NCBI GenBank assembly: GCA_017475235.1
Contig: JAFVGA010000024.1
Coordinates: 16,697 to 80,696, forward strand
From: Eubacterium sp.
GTDB taxonomy: Bacteria > Bacillota > Clostridia > Lachnospirales > Lachnospiraceae
Direction of reading: 5' to 3'
DNA length: 64,000 nt
Shown: in pieces, positions 34,706-43,904 of the stretch
Layout of the letters: each line of letters opens with the position of its first letter
Numbering within the stretch: the first letter of the stretch is position 1
The notes under the pieces: generated by a model
The model's database searches: none
Told to the model about the DNA's origin: nothing
Seen by the model: only the letters and a program-made list of their open reading frames with translations
Position numbers and translations under genes: made by a program

Positions 34706-35569
34706 TCACTTACCTGCAGGACATCCCCCGCATCCTTCACATTTACTTACTGTATCATCATCACACTCATCGCGTAACTGACCCACTGACTTGTTGAACA
34801 ATGGGTGTACAGCATTTGGTGCAATTTGATTTAAAGGTTCAAGCACAAACGCACGCTTATGCATCTCGATATGTGGAATCTTTAAATCAATTTCATCTAT
34901 CACTTCATCGCCAAACATAACGATGTCGATATCTAAAGTTCTTGGTCCCCAGTGAACTTCTCTTGTTCTGTCGTTGTCATTTTCAATCTCATGGATTCTA
35001 TCGAGCAATTCTCTGGCTGAATAGATTGTCTCAATCTCAACACATCCGTTCAAAAAATTGTCTTGCTCCACTGGACCATAAGGCTTTGTCTCAACAAAGT
35101 TTGAAACTGCATTCACTCTGCAATTGTCATCATTGTAAAAACTTTGAATCGCTTCATTTAGATAGGTTTCTTTGTCGCCCATGTTTGAGCCAATACTCAA
35201 ATATGCCTTCTTCCACTCGCAAGTCACCTTAACTGAAATGTTTTCAAAACTAAGTGACACTGGAGCCTCTGGCTTGTTTACTTCCAAATCAATCTTTCTA
35301 ATCTTTGGAAAGTTCTTAAGTACTGCTCTGGCAGTCTGAATAGCTGCTGCCTCTATCAAATCATAACGATTCTCAGTAAAGAACTTATTTATAAACTTGC
35401 ATACCTTTGAATAGTTAACTGTATCTTCCAAATCATCTGTTAGACCTGGAGTAACTATGTCACTATAAATATTAGCGTTAATAAAGAATGTCTGTCCATT
35501 TTCCTTTTCTTCTTCATTAACGCCATGATATGCAAATATTTCAAGTTTTTCTATTTTAATGCAATCCAT
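34706..35569 (-). CDS. folK: FolB-FolK fusion: dihydroneopterin aldolase / HPPK, with a Cys-rich tail
   Basis: 287 residues. The first part (about 1-115) is dihydroneopterin aldolase (KIEKLEIFAYHGVNEEEKENGQ), and the second (about 118-270) is hydroxymethylpterin pyrophosphokinase (AYLSIGSNMGDKETYL, GPRTLDIDIVMFGD, PHIEMHKRAFVLEPL). It carries out two successive steps ahead of FolP. Unusual is the C-terminal tail CEGCGGCPAGK, with Cys at 277, 280 and 283 spaced CxxCxxC, which is not part of either catalytic domain and could bind a metal. It starts directly after the folP stop (TAAATG), and its TGA touches pheA. Confidence 0.93.
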   Translation of the reverse strand: MDCIKIEKLEIFAYHGVNEEEKENGQTFFINANIYSDIVTPGLTDDLEDTVNYSKVCKFINKFFTENRYDLIEAAAIQTARAVLKNFPKIRKIDLEVNKPEAPVSLSFENISVKVTCEWKKAYLSIGSNMGDKETYLNEAIQSFYNDDNCRVNAVSNFVETKPYGPVEQDNFLNGCVEIETIYSARELLDRIHEIENDNDRTREVHWGPRTLDIDIVMFGDEVIDEIDLKIPHIEMHKRAFVLEPLNQIAPNAVHPLFNKSVGQLRDECDDDTVSKCEGCGGCPAGK

Positions 35570-36439
35570 TTAGTACCTCTGCGAATTCATAAACTTCCAC
35601 GCAGTCATCATTGCTTGATAGTTCTCCTTTACATCGTGAACTCTGAAAATTCTAGCACCACGATCCAGTCCAATAACTGTTGTAGCAACAGAGCCACCTA
35701 GCACGTCAGTATCTTCCACCTTCAAAGTTTCTCTGATAACTGACTTTCTTGAACATCCAAGCAAGACTGGATATCCCATCTTTCTGATTTCTTCTATATG
35801 ATTAACAATATATAGATTCTGCTTATAAGTTTTTGCAAATCCTACACCTGGATCCACAATTATCTGGCTATCTTTGACGCCTGCTGCGTGTCCCAAATCA
35901 ATAGACTCACGAAGATCGTTTAGAACGTCTTGCATAAAGTCATCGTACTTTGGTTTGAATCTATTGTGACCAACTATAACTGGCACTCCAGTCTCAGCCA
36001 CAACCTTTGCCATAGACTTAACAAATGGAGTCTCTAGAGATGTATCATTAAACTTCATATGCTTAAGTGCCATATGACCTCTGAATCCCCAAATGTCATT
36101 TATCATATCGCATCCGGCATCTACTGCTGCCTGCGCAACTGCTGCTTTGTAAGTATCAATAGATAAAGGAACTTCGAAGCGCTTTCTAATTGCCTCAATA
36201 ACTGGAATAACTCTATCCAATTCTTCCTTGATTGTGATTGGAGTATAACCTGGTCTAGTTGACTCTCCGCCCACGTCAATAATCTTTGCGCCTTCATTAG
36301 TCATTTTTTCAACATGAGCTAGCGCCGCATCGATCTTATTATAAAACTTGCCACCATCAGAAAATGAATCTGGTGTGACATTTAAGATTCCCATAATAAC
36401 GGGTTCTCTATCTATGTTAATACTGTAATCCTGTGCCAT
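35570..36439 (-). CDS. folP: Dihydropteroate synthase
   Basis: 289 residues. Signatures: VIMGILNVTPDSFSDGGKF, DVGGESTRPGYTP, MINDIWGF and VLLGCSRKSVI. It joins p-aminobenzoate to the pterin and is the sulfonamide target. GGAG lies 7 bases before ATG 36439. Two bases separate it from folE, in the operon folC-E-P-BK-pheA. Confidence 0.96.
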   Translation of the reverse strand: MAQDYSINIDREPVIMGILNVTPDSFSDGGKFYNKIDAALAHVEKMTNEGAKIIDVGGESTRPGYTPITIKEELDRVIPVIEAIRKRFEVPLSIDTYKAAVAQAAVDAGCDMINDIWGFRGHMALKHMKFNDTSLETPFVKSMAKVVAETGVPVIVGHNRFKPKYDDFMQDVLNDLRESIDLGHAAGVKDSQIIVDPGVGFAKTYKQNLYIVNHIEEIRKMGYPVLLGCSRKSVIRETLKVEDTDVLGGSVATTVIGLDRGARIFRVHDVKENYQAMMTAWKFMNSQRY

Positions 36440-36441
36440 TC

Positions 36442-37005
36442 TTATTCTCCACTCTTAATCAAAGTTAAAGTCTCTTCCTTTAACTTTGCGTCTTCTTCAA
36501 AGACACCTTTTGTTGACATACTAATAGTCTTGCTTCCAGGTTTCTTGATTCCTCTAGCAGACATACACATATGCTCTGCCTCTACCAAAACCAAAACTCC
36601 CTCTGCATCCAAACCATCGTAAATAGCCTGTGCTATTTGCTCTGTCATCTGCTCTTGAATCTGAAGTCTTCTAGCATATACTTCCACAGTTCTAGCAAGT
36701 TTGCTAATACCAACCACTTTGCCCTTTGGAACATAGGCGATGTGCGCCTTTCCGTAAAAAGGCATAATGTGGTGCTCACATGTGGAATAAAATGTTATAT
36801 CTTTTTCGATTACAACGTTGTTATTATCACAACTAAATGTGCAAGAAAGAATTTCCTTTGAATCCTGGTTCATTCCTGCAAACAATTCTTCATACATTCT
36901 GGCTACTCTCGCTGGAGTATCCTTTAGTCCCTCTCTTTCGGTATCTTCCCCAATACCTTCAAGCATCATTTTTACTGCTTCTTCGATTTTCCCTCTATCA
37001 AACAT
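36442..37005 (-). CDS. folE: GTP cyclohydrolase I
   Basis: 187 residues. Zinc and active-site motifs [20 protein letters not shown] and [14 protein letters not shown] (Cys, His, Cys) are intact, as is [20 protein letters not shown]. It opens the pterin pathway by converting GTP to dihydroneopterin triphosphate. AAAGGAGAG lies before ATG 37005. It is 20 bases after folC. Confidence 0.96.
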   Translation of the reverse strand: MFDRGKIEEAVKMMLEGIGEDTEREGLKDTPARVARMYEELFAGMNQDSKEILSCTFSCDNNNVVIEKDITFYSTCEHHIMPFYGKAHIAYVPKGKVVGISKLARTVEVYARRLQIQEQMTEQIAQAIYDGLDAEGVLVLVEAEHMCMSARGIKKPGSKTISMSTKGVFEEDAKLKEETLTLIKSGE

Positions 37006-37025
37006 GTCAATCTCTCCTTTCGGCT

Positions 37026-38165
37026 TTAACTGTTTAATATTTTATTTAGCGCTTCTTTGATGTCTTTCAAAATCGAAAGAGAACCAAAAGCGATAATCAT
37101 ATCCGACTCGTTTGTCTTTACTTCGGCGAAGGCTTGTCTAACTGCTTCATCGATCGTTTTACTTGCAACAGTGTTTTGATTATATTCGCACATAATATCA
37201 GCAAGCTTATTCGCGTCAAGACCCCTATTATTATTCGGAGTAATAGTATAAACTTTTTTAGCTTTGCTTCCAATTATACTCGCCTCCTCGCCATAATCTT
37301 TGTCGGCCAATACACCCATTATAAAGGTAATTCTTTTATTTGTAAAATGTAAATCAATATAGTCACGAAGTTTTAAAATCGCGCCTGGATTATGTGCTCC
37401 ATCGATGATAAACAATGGATTTTCGCATATTGTTTCCATACGACCAGGCCAGTAAGTTTCTTCTATTCCTTCGTCTATAAATTTCTTTAATTTGAAGCCA
37501 TGTTTTTGAAGTTCTTCTGCTGCATGAACTGCAGTTTCTTGGTTAATATCATCAATGCTTCCAAGAGTTCCCGCATAAACTGCCGGACAATCTCTCTTGA
37601 TAATAGCTTCTTTGTTTTCCTTAATCTCTTCTATTGTCTCACCAAGTTCATTTGTGTGATCTAGACTAATACTTGTAATAACCGCTAAAAGATTTTTCTC
37701 AAACACATTTGTGGCATCGTCTCTTCCGCCCATTCCACACTCAATTAGGCATACATCTAAATCGAGGTCGGCGAAGAAACAAAATGCCAACGCTGTTTCA
37801 ATCTCAAATCTGGTTGGATGATTAAGTCCATCTTTTACCATTTCCTCACAGACAGACTTAATTTTTTCAATGTAAGTTGCCACATCCTCTTTTGAGATAG
37901 GTGTTCTATCAACTGTGATTATTTCCCACTCGTCAAAAACAGCAGGTGAACTATACTTTCCAACAGAATATCCAGCACATAAAAGAATGCTCTCCAAATA
38001 CGCCATCGTAGAACCTTTGCCGTTTGTGCCAGCAAAGTGTACGACATTTAGTTTGTCTTGAGGATTGTCTAGTCTTTTTAGTAATTCCTTAATAGTCTCT
38101 GTTCCCAAAACACTTCCGTATTTGTTTGTGCTATCCAAATATTCTTTTGCCTTTGTATAATCCAT
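37026..38165 (-). CDS. folC: Folylpolyglutamate synthase / dihydrofolate synthase
   Basis: 379 residues, on the short side (family about 420). Mur-ligase-like ATP site [21 protein letters not shown], the Lys/His region [22 protein letters not shown] and [11 protein letters not shown]. It adds glutamates to folates and closes the pathway. First gene of the folate operon; the ribosome site is weak (AAGAG, 3 bases before ATG), which may keep its yield low. Confidence 0.94.
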   Translation of the reverse strand: MDYTKAKEYLDSTNKYGSVLGTETIKELLKRLDNPQDKLNVVHFAGTNGKGSTMAYLESILLCAGYSVGKYSSPAVFDEWEIITVDRTPISKEDVATYIEKIKSVCEEMVKDGLNHPTRFEIETALAFCFFADLDLDVCLIECGMGGRDDATNVFEKNLLAVITSISLDHTNELGETIEEIKENKEAIIKRDCPAVYAGTLGSIDDINQETAVHAAEELQKHGFKLKKFIDEGIEETYWPGRMETICENPLFIIDGAHNPGAILKLRDYIDLHFTNKRITFIMGVLADKDYGEEASIIGSKAKKVYTITPNNNRGLDANKLADIMCEYNQNTVASKTIDEAVRQAFAEVKTNESDMIIAFGSLSILKDIKEALNKILNS

Positions 38166-38180
38166 AATCTCTTAAACGTA

Positions 38181-38210
38181 AAAAAAGGAGCTCTGTTCGA
38201 GCTCCTCTTT
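38181..38210 (-). terminator. Intrinsic terminator of the SH3-domain protein gene
   Basis: AGGAGCTC pairs with GAGCTCCT, minus-strand loop GAACA, followed by T7, 10 bases after the stop. Confidence 0.88.
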
Positions 38211-38220
38211 AATACCTTTT

Positions 38221-38868
38221 TTAGTAAAGTGTTCTCTTATCGTTCGTATTCTTTTTCTTGTTTGAACTGCTGCTGCTTGAACTCTTCTTTGTTTCAGCGT
38301 TGATTGTTCTCTTTCTAGTCTCAATAGTTCTCTCGTTGTCATTTGAACTATCGTCTGAGTTTGAATCTTCAGTGTCTTCTGAATCTCCACTCTTAACTTT
38401 TTCCTTAGATAAGAACTCTTTCTTTACGTATCCTTCTTCGCTGCCAGTATCAACTTTAACCCAGTCGCCTTCGTTAGCAACAACTGTTACCTTTGTACCC
38501 TTATCAAGTACGTCTAAAGCATCACTGTCTACAGATGCCTCTGCACGAAGATTTACACCATCGTTAGTGTAAGCTGTTGAGCCCTCTGAGAACTCACCAT
38601 CTTCAGCTTCAGTAGTTTCTTCTTCCGTGGTCTCCTCTACGGTAGTTTCCTCAACTGTTGTAGGCTCTACTGTAGTAGCCTCTTCTTTTGAACCACCACA
38701 ACTACATGAAGTAGCTGCTATAGCAATAACCGCTACCAAAATAACAACTGCAGCGATAATTGCAATCATAATATTACGCTTTCTTCTAGCTTCCTCGCGT
38801 CTCATATGAGCAACGCGCTTTCTTGTTTCAATGAATTTCATTGTTTCATCGTCATATCTGTTTGCCAT
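38221..38868 (-). CDS. Membrane-anchored SH3-domain protein with low-complexity linkers
   Basis: 215 residues. A charged cytoplasmic N-terminus (1-32, many Arg/Lys) is followed by a membrane helix (about 33-54), a Thr/Glu-rich linker with repeated TTVEETT units (about 62-90), a bacterial SH3 domain (about 98-160: GVNLRAEASVDSDALDVLDKGTKVTVV...WVKVDTGSEEGYV), and a Ser/Asp- then Lys/Ser-rich tail. The SH3 fold probably binds peptidoglycan peptides outside the cell. AGAGGAG lies 7 bases before ATG. It follows a DUF1292 gene by 24 bases. Its exact role is unknown. Confidence 0.85.
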   Translation of the reverse strand: MANRYDDETMKFIETRKRVAHMRREEARRKRNIMIAIIAAVVILVAVIAIAATSCSCGGSKEEATTVEPTTVEETTVEETTEEETTEAEDGEFSEGSTAYTNDGVNLRAEASVDSDALDVLDKGTKVTVVANEGDWVKVDTGSEEGYVKKEFLSKEKVKSGDSEDTEDSNSDDSSNDNERTIETRKRTINAETKKSSSSSSSNKKKNTNDKRTLY

Positions 38869-38892
38869 CTCTTTTCTCCTCTTTCCTCTTTA

Positions 38893-39234
38893 TTAGCTTA
38901 AGTAGCCGCCGTCTTCCACATCTGAAGACTCTACTTCTATTTCTTCGTCGAATTCGCCATCTTCAACTATCTGGTCAAAGATTTCTGAAACCATATCAAA
39001 CTCTTCTTGAGTCTCTATATTATCAAGACCTGGTTCACCATCTTCACTCTCAAAGTATCTGTAGATATAAACTTCACCTTCTTCTTCCTCAACCTGATCT
39101 TCAGGAATAAGAACAATGTAGTCCTGTCCTTCCACTTCGAAAATTGTGATAACCTGAGTCTCTACTTCTGTTCCGTCTTCTAATTCTAAAGTGACGAATA
39201 AATCGTCCCCTTCTTCTAAACGATCGATACTCAT
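38893..39234 (-). CDS. DUF1292 family small acidic protein
   Basis: 113 residues from ATG 39234, fixed by GGAGG 4 bases upstream; the longer frame has no ribosome site. About one third of residues are Asp or Glu. The core DDLFVTLELEDGTEVETQVITIFEVEGQDYIVLIPED is the DUF1292 pattern. In many Firmicutes such genes sit with yrvE/holliday resolvase or helicase genes; here it sits between a UvrD-like helicase and an SH3 protein. Function unknown. Confidence 0.85.
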   Translation of the reverse strand: MSIDRLEEGDDLFVTLELEDGTEVETQVITIFEVEGQDYIVLIPEDQVEEEEGEVYIYRYFESEDGEPGLDNIETQEEFDMVSEIFDQIVEDGEFDEEIEVESSDVEDGGYLS

Positions 39235-39319
39235 AATTCCTCCTTGAATTTCCCTATTTTTATAGAAAAATACACAGAAATACTTTACCAAATTTACTAA
39301 CAAAATACAATACAATTCA

Positions 39320-41140
39320 TCAATTTATTATCTCATTCAGAAACATGGACGGTTCCATCGGAAAGCCCAAGTTTTCGCCTATTAGAAAGATATGAAGATA
39401 CTTTTCTGCCCTAGTCATAGCTACGTAAAACACGCGCCTTTCCTCCTCAAAATCTTGCTCTCTTATTGCCCTGGACGTTGGTATGATTCCCTGGTTCACA
39501 TTTAGGATAAAAACAACTTTAAACTCCAGTCCTTTTGAACCATGCATTGTGATTATATTTACACCCTCAGTCTTTATCTCTTTCTTTTCTGTTTGCTTCT
39601 GCTCCGAAAGACTTACCCATTCCTTTATGGTCTTATAGTTTTCACTTTCCATTTGAATTCTATCGAGTTCAAACTTAAGTTTCTTCAGAGATTGTCCTTT
39701 ATCATTTGCATATCGCATTAGGTATTCTTCGTAGCCGACCACGTTTTTTATATAGTTAATTGCTCCGTACGGATTTAGTTTTTTAATCATCTCCATATGA
39801 AAATCTAAATCACTTATATTGCGAAGTACCTCTTTATCGTGCGAATATAGTTCTTTTAGTTTTGTTAAATTTGCTCCACACTCCAAAACACTATCTCTGC
39901 TAATCAGTCTTGTTGGTTTGTTTAGTATGTTGATGAAGCTCTCCACGTCGAAGCATTCACCGTTCTCCCAGCTGTTAGCGCATTTCAAATAGCAGATGAT
40001 ATCTTTATACACCATGCTTGAGGCAAGCACATCCGACTTGGTCTTTGTGTAAGTGTTAACGTCCATACTCTCGAAGATCGTTCTTATGTTTTGAATAAAA
40101 ATGTTGTTTCTAACAAGAACTGCTATCTCGCTCGGCTTAACACCTTGCTTAATGTATTCCTTAATCATCTGACCAGTCGATTCAATTTCCTCTTTTTGAG
40201 ATTTGAAAATTCTAATGTCTGGCGCAATCCCATCTTCACCCACAGCCACTATGTTTTTATCAAACCTTGCGTTATTGTGGACTATCAAGTCGTTTGCCAT
40301 ATCAACTATCGCCTTGGTGGAGCGATAATTGTTTGCAAGCAATATTTCTTCAGCATCTTTGTAGTACTCCTCAAATTCAAACATAAGTTCTGGGTGCGAG
40401 CCTCTGAAACCGTAGATTGCTTGGTCATCATCCCCCACCACAAAGATATTGTTCTCCGGAGCAGAAATCATCTTCACAATCTCAAACTGTAACTTGTTTA
40501 TATCTTGAAACTCGTCCACCAACACATACTCAAACACACTCTGCCACTTTTCTAACAAGTGTGGTTTTTCTTTGAAGAGTTCGTAGCAAAGTCTCAGCAT
40601 ATCTTCAAAGTCCACTTTGTTGGAAAGCATTTTTTCTCGCTCGTATTCATCCATCACTTTTAGGAAGAGTTCTTTGTCGCAGGTGATTGGCTCAAAGTCC
40701 CTAACATTTTCCATATTGCCTTTCGCTTTTCCAATATCATCCATAATGCTTCGTGTGAAATCATTTTTAGATGCGACATCAATCTTTAAGCGGATGATAA
40801 TCTCTTTTATAATGTTGATTTTTTCCATATCTGAGAGAAGGCTGTCTGGTCTATAGTCCTTTTCAGTTCTTAGGATTCGAAAGAAGATGCTGTGGAACGT
40901 ACCAAAAGAAACCGGAAGACTTCTTCCAGCCATTAAACTTTTAAACCTAAGTCTCATATTTTCAGCTGCCGCCTTTGTGAAAGTGACAACTAAAATCTTT
41001 GTTGGATCTACTTTGTTTTTTTGTATTAAATTTTTAACTCTGTGGGTTATAACTGTGGTTTTCCCGGAACCGGGACCTGCCAACACGATTGCTGGCCCTT
41101 TGAAATGAGCGATTGCCATTTCTTGAGATTCACTAAACAT
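39320..41140 (-). CDS. UvrD/PcrA-like superfamily 1A DNA helicase
   Basis: 606 residues from ATG 41140 (GGAAAGG 7 bases upstream). Helicase motifs in order: Q-motif and Walker A (FSESQEMAIAHFKGPAIVLAGPGSGKTT), Ia (VVTFTKAAAENMR), II (VDEFQDINKLQ), III (VVGDDDQAIYGFRGS), IV (LANNYRST), V (TMHGSKGLEFKVVF) and VI (RRVFYVAMTRAEKYL). It is about 100 residues shorter than PcrA, so the 2B or C-terminal region is reduced. It unwinds DNA 3' to 5' in repair. The frame is open a further 126 codons upstream, but that part is translated from element C and the antisense of the DUF2207 tail, so it is not real. Confidence 0.92.
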   Translation of the reverse strand: MFSESQEMAIAHFKGPAIVLAGPGSGKTTVITHRVKNLIQKNKVDPTKILVVTFTKAAAENMRLRFKSLMAGRSLPVSFGTFHSIFFRILRTEKDYRPDSLLSDMEKINIIKEIIIRLKIDVASKNDFTRSIMDDIGKAKGNMENVRDFEPITCDKELFLKVMDEYEREKMLSNKVDFEDMLRLCYELFKEKPHLLEKWQSVFEYVLVDEFQDINKLQFEIVKMISAPENNIFVVGDDDQAIYGFRGSHPELMFEFEEYYKDAEEILLANNYRSTKAIVDMANDLIVHNNARFDKNIVAVGEDGIAPDIRIFKSQKEEIESTGQMIKEYIKQGVKPSEIAVLVRNNIFIQNIRTIFESMDVNTYTKTKSDVLASSMVYKDIICYLKCANSWENGECFDVESFINILNKPTRLISRDSVLECGANLTKLKELYSHDKEVLRNISDLDFHMEMIKKLNPYGAINYIKNVVGYEEYLMRYANDKGQSLKKLKFELDRIQMESENYKTIKEWVSLSEQKQTEKKEIKTEGVNIITMHGSKGLEFKVVFILNVNQGIIPTSRAIREQDFEEERRVFYVAMTRAEKYLHIFLIGENLGFPMEPSMFLNEIIN

Positions 41141-41176
41141 TGCACAACCTTTCCGCTGTGCCTCTCTCCAAGAGTT

Positions 41177-41205
41177 AGTATAATACTTTTGAAGTAAGTA
41201 CGCAA
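41177..41205 (-). promoter_or_regulatory. Promoter of the UvrD-like helicase gene
   Basis: TTGCGT (41205-41200), spacer 17, TATACT (41182-41177) on the minus strand. The -35 box lies at the end of the outer arm of element C. Confidence 0.7.
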
Positions 41206-41326
41206 CGAGCCACCATTCAAAGGCCTTCGGCCTTTGAATGGTGGCAGTCGCCAGATCGAAGCAAAAAGAGACAGTCGAGAATTTATTCTCGACTGTCTCT
41301 TTTTTGGCTTCGGTCAGGCTCGTTGC
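41202..41326 (-). repeat. Structured intergenic element C (closed arm with two hairpins)
   Basis: The outer arms GCAACGAGC (41202-41210) and GCTCGTTGC (41318-41326) pair. Read on the minus strand, the first inner hairpin is terminator-like (AGAGACAGTCGAG...CTCGACTGTCTCTTTTTG, enclosed by CGAAGC/GCTTCG) and the second is a perfect 17-bp stem with a 3-base loop (41209-41245). The order (arm, terminator hairpin, second hairpin, arm) is that of elements A and B, though the sequences differ. It lies 9 bases after the DUF2207 stop. Confidence 0.7.
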
Positions 41327-41334
41327 TAGCCAGC

Positions 41335-43239
41335 TTACCAGCTGCCGCCTCCACCGCCTCCGCCGCCTCCGCCGGAGAATCCGCTTGAGGCTGCAGACGC
41401 TGCTGCTTTCACCATCGCTTCTGTTCTCAAATGTTGAATTGGATCTCGTAGTCCTGATAGCAACATTGTGTTGAAGTAGAATGCGTTCCAATACATCGCA
41501 TTGTATCCGTAGTACCATGTTGGTGGTTTAACCTTCAAATTCTTGAACTGTTTAGCCCAGTGATCTGAAAGGCCAAATACCATTGCGTATGGCAATACGT
41601 TAAAGAAGTACGATGGATCTTCATCTATTAACATTTGTAGTTTTTCAATTTCTGCTGTCTTTATGAACTGCTTTAATCCCAAAAGTTTTCCGTAGTATTG
41701 TAGTTTAAAATCTGTTGGAACGACTAATCTTCCGATAAAGATTCCGTTAATAATTAGCACTGCCAATACTCCAGCGTAAACCGGAAACTTGAAGAATGTA
41801 TCATCTCCCAAAGTTGCAGCTAACATTGTTCCAATTGACGCACCAGCCAAAACTAAAAGGATGATACAGTATGTAATCCATTTTCCTTTTGTTCTAACTT
41901 TATCTTGTCCATGCGTAGCAAGTCTGAATAATCCAAGTGCGAAAACTGCTCCCGCGCTGATAGCGCCCATAATTAAGTTCTCTTTCATAGAAACCATACT
42001 GCTTGTTGCGAGTGCGCCAAAGTATGCTGCGCATGCCAAGAACAATAATACTGCCGCTTTGGCTTTACCAGTTGATAACTGCTTTTCACCTCTAAACTCG
42101 CCACCTAAACTCTGCTTTGCCGAAGAAAAACTGTCTGAAAAACTTCTTGGCAAATCATCTAGGTTTCTAGGGTTTGTTGCAAACAATGCATCAAACAAAG
42201 TTCTCTGATAAAGTGGTGCATCTGCTGGCAACTCCTTAACCTTATGTAGCAATAATGCTGCATGTTTTCCTTCTCTTCCTTTTTTATCTGGGACTTCTTC
42301 AATAGTTAAGTAACCTTTCTCGCCCCACCAAGGAATAAGAGATATTAAATCAATATCGTCAGCCATCTCGTCTATAATCACACCAACCTCGGCACTGCTC
42401 ATGCCCTCTGGTGGATAAAATTCAACCGTCTGTACTGCTTTCTTCTGTTTCTTAAAAAGAATGTACAATAGCAACAATGCTGCAAGCGCTGCTGCTGCTA
42501 TAATTAATACCATAGGGATAGTTTTGCTAACTGTCTTTGCTCCGACAAAGTATCCTTCATGAACTGGACAATAAAGTGTAATGGCTTGTCTAGGAGCAAT
42601 GCCTGATGCTTCACCTGAAATCTCATTGTTTGTAAGATCAGTTTGAACATCTAAACCATTTGTCTGTCCGCCATATGTTCCACTGTAAATCTTAAAACCA
42701 TCTTTTTCTTTATCAGTGAGTGGTTCTTCAAATTTCATATCAAACGCAAAGTGTTCAATATCAACATTCCAATCTGCACCTAGCACTGAATAGAAAATAA
42801 GATCTCCTGTTTTTACTCTATCGTCTGGCATCACATATGTATAAGAAAGTTTGTATGTTTGATCTCCATCTACATACGTACCTCTGCTACCAATCTTAAT
42901 ATCAAAGTAATTGTCTTCTCTATCTGTGTCGTAATCCCAGTTTTCAACATTTACATCTTTAACATCATTCTGATATTTGAGTACTTCCTTTTTACCATTG
43001 CCCACATCTCTTTTTACATCCATAAAAAGAGGCATAGTTCTGTAAATACCATGACGTGATTCAGTAAACTGAACTTTGATAGTTTCTTTGACGGTCACGG
43101 TATTATTCTTGTGGTAAGTACCCTCGAATTTGTAGTCCTCTATTCTGTATCCACCCTCATCTGCGCCTACAAACACAAATGAGAATAGGCACAATATAGA
43201 AATTGTGCCTATTAAGAATAAACTCTTAATTAATCTCAT
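41335..43239 (-). CDS. DUF2207 membrane protein with Gly-rich C-terminus
   Basis: 634 residues. A signal peptide (about 1-27) and a beta-rich extracytoplasmic DUF2207 domain (YRIEDYKFEGTYHKNNTVTVKETI..., about 30-230) precede a membrane helix (about 245-265), a cytoplasmic part with YPPEGMSSAEVGVI and DLISLIPWWGEKGYLTIEE, more helices (about 395-500) and the tail GFSGGGGGGGGGGSW. It is coupled to lemA by TAATG overlap. LemA with a DUF2207 or TPM-like Gly-rich protein is a recurrent pair in bacteria; the function is not settled, and a role in envelope or stress biology is inferred only from partners in other species. Confidence 0.88.
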   Translation of the reverse strand: MRLIKSLFLIGTISILCLFSFVFVGADEGGYRIEDYKFEGTYHKNNTVTVKETIKVQFTESRHGIYRTMPLFMDVKRDVGNGKKEVLKYQNDVKDVNVENWDYDTDREDNYFDIKIGSRGTYVDGDQTYKLSYTYVMPDDRVKTGDLIFYSVLGADWNVDIEHFAFDMKFEEPLTDKEKDGFKIYSGTYGGQTNGLDVQTDLTNNEISGEASGIAPRQAITLYCPVHEGYFVGAKTVSKTIPMVLIIAAAALAALLLLYILFKKQKKAVQTVEFYPPEGMSSAEVGVIIDEMADDIDLISLIPWWGEKGYLTIEEVPDKKGREGKHAALLLHKVKELPADAPLYQRTLFDALFATNPRNLDDLPRSFSDSFSSAKQSLGGEFRGEKQLSTGKAKAAVLLFLACAAYFGALATSSMVSMKENLIMGAISAGAVFALGLFRLATHGQDKVRTKGKWITYCIILLVLAGASIGTMLAATLGDDTFFKFPVYAGVLAVLIINGIFIGRLVVPTDFKLQYYGKLLGLKQFIKTAEIEKLQMLIDEDPSYFFNVLPYAMVFGLSDHWAKQFKNLKVKPPTWYYGYNAMYWNAFYFNTMLLSGLRDPIQHLRTEAMVKAAASAASSGFSGGGGGGGGGGSW

Positions 43240-43814
43240 TAGAATTCCACCTTTACATTTTCACGTTCAGCTTCCTCTGTAACCTCAAACATAGGTTTTC
43301 TCTCGAAGTGGAACATTCCAGCTACGATATTTGAAGGAACCTTTTCGCATGAATTGTTGAAATCTTTAACAGCGCCATTGTAATACTTACGAGCATTAGC
43401 AATGTCTGCTTCAATAGACTTTAACTGTCCCTGAAGATCTAGGAAATTCTGGTTAGCTTTAAGATCTGGATAATTCTCACTCAAAGCAAAAATCTGACGA
43501 AGAGCTCCAGTAATCTGATTCTCTTCCTCTATTCTTTCTTCAGTAGTCTTTGTAACACCTGAGTTTCTAGCAGCAATAACTTTTTCCAAAGTCTCTGACT
43601 CATGCTTAGCATAGCCCTTTACTGTAGAAACAAGGTTTGGAATAAGGTCAAATCTCTTCTTTAGATATACATCCATAGTTGAGAATGCCTCTTCACAAGT
43701 ATTTCTCTTACCAATAAGTTTGTTATATGTAGCAACAAACCAAAGGATTAATAAGAAAACGATAACAGCAACAACAATTCCAATGATTGCTCCTGTGCCT
43801 AATCCAATAAACAT
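43239..43814 (-). CDS. lemA: LemA family protein
   Basis: 191 residues from ATG 43814 (GGAGG 9 bases upstream; the frame is open to a TTG 3 bases after the GGAGG). One N-terminal membrane helix (about 5-27), then a helical domain with the family motifs YNKLIGKRNTCEEAFSTMDVYLKKRFDLIPNLVSTVKGYAKHE and FNNSCEKVPSNIVA. The helical part is probably outside or anchored at the membrane. It overlaps the following DUF2207 gene. Function unknown. Confidence 0.93.
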   Translation of the reverse strand: MFIGLGTGAIIGIVVAVIVFLLILWFVATYNKLIGKRNTCEEAFSTMDVYLKKRFDLIPNLVSTVKGYAKHESETLEKVIAARNSGVTKTTEERIEEENQITGALRQIFALSENYPDLKANQNFLDLQGQLKSIEADIANARKYYNGAVKDFNNSCEKVPSNIVAGMFHFERKPMFEVTEEAERENVKVEF

Positions 43815-43873
43815 ATTCAATTACCTCCGTTCTTTTCGCTAGGTCTATTATACATAATATAAAGTTAAAATAA

Positions 43874-43899
43874 AAGAGCCAACAACCGTTGACTCTTTA
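43874..43899 (-). terminator. Intrinsic terminator of gltX
   Basis: AAAGAGTCAAC pairs with GTTGGCTCTTT (one mismatch), loop GGTT, followed by a T-rich run, on the minus strand just after the gltX stop. Confidence 0.8.
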
Positions 43900-43904
43900 A
43901 ATTT

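Noticed and set aside
38841-39110. Plus-strand Leu/His-rich frame opposite the DUF1292 and SH3 genes
   Set aside because: Biased composition and no ribosome site; it is the antisense of acidic low-complexity coding sequence.
41335-41390. Gly-codon run read as a simple-sequence repeat or CRISPR-like array
   Set aside because: It encodes the Gly-rich tail of the DUF2207 protein, and there are no regular repeats with spacers anywhere in the window.
41141-41518. N-terminal extension of the helicase frame (126 codons, with a run of ten Arg)
   Set aside because: It is translated from element C and from the antisense of the DUF2207 Gly-rich end. The true start at 41140 has a ribosome site, a promoter upstream and begins with the helicase Q-motif.
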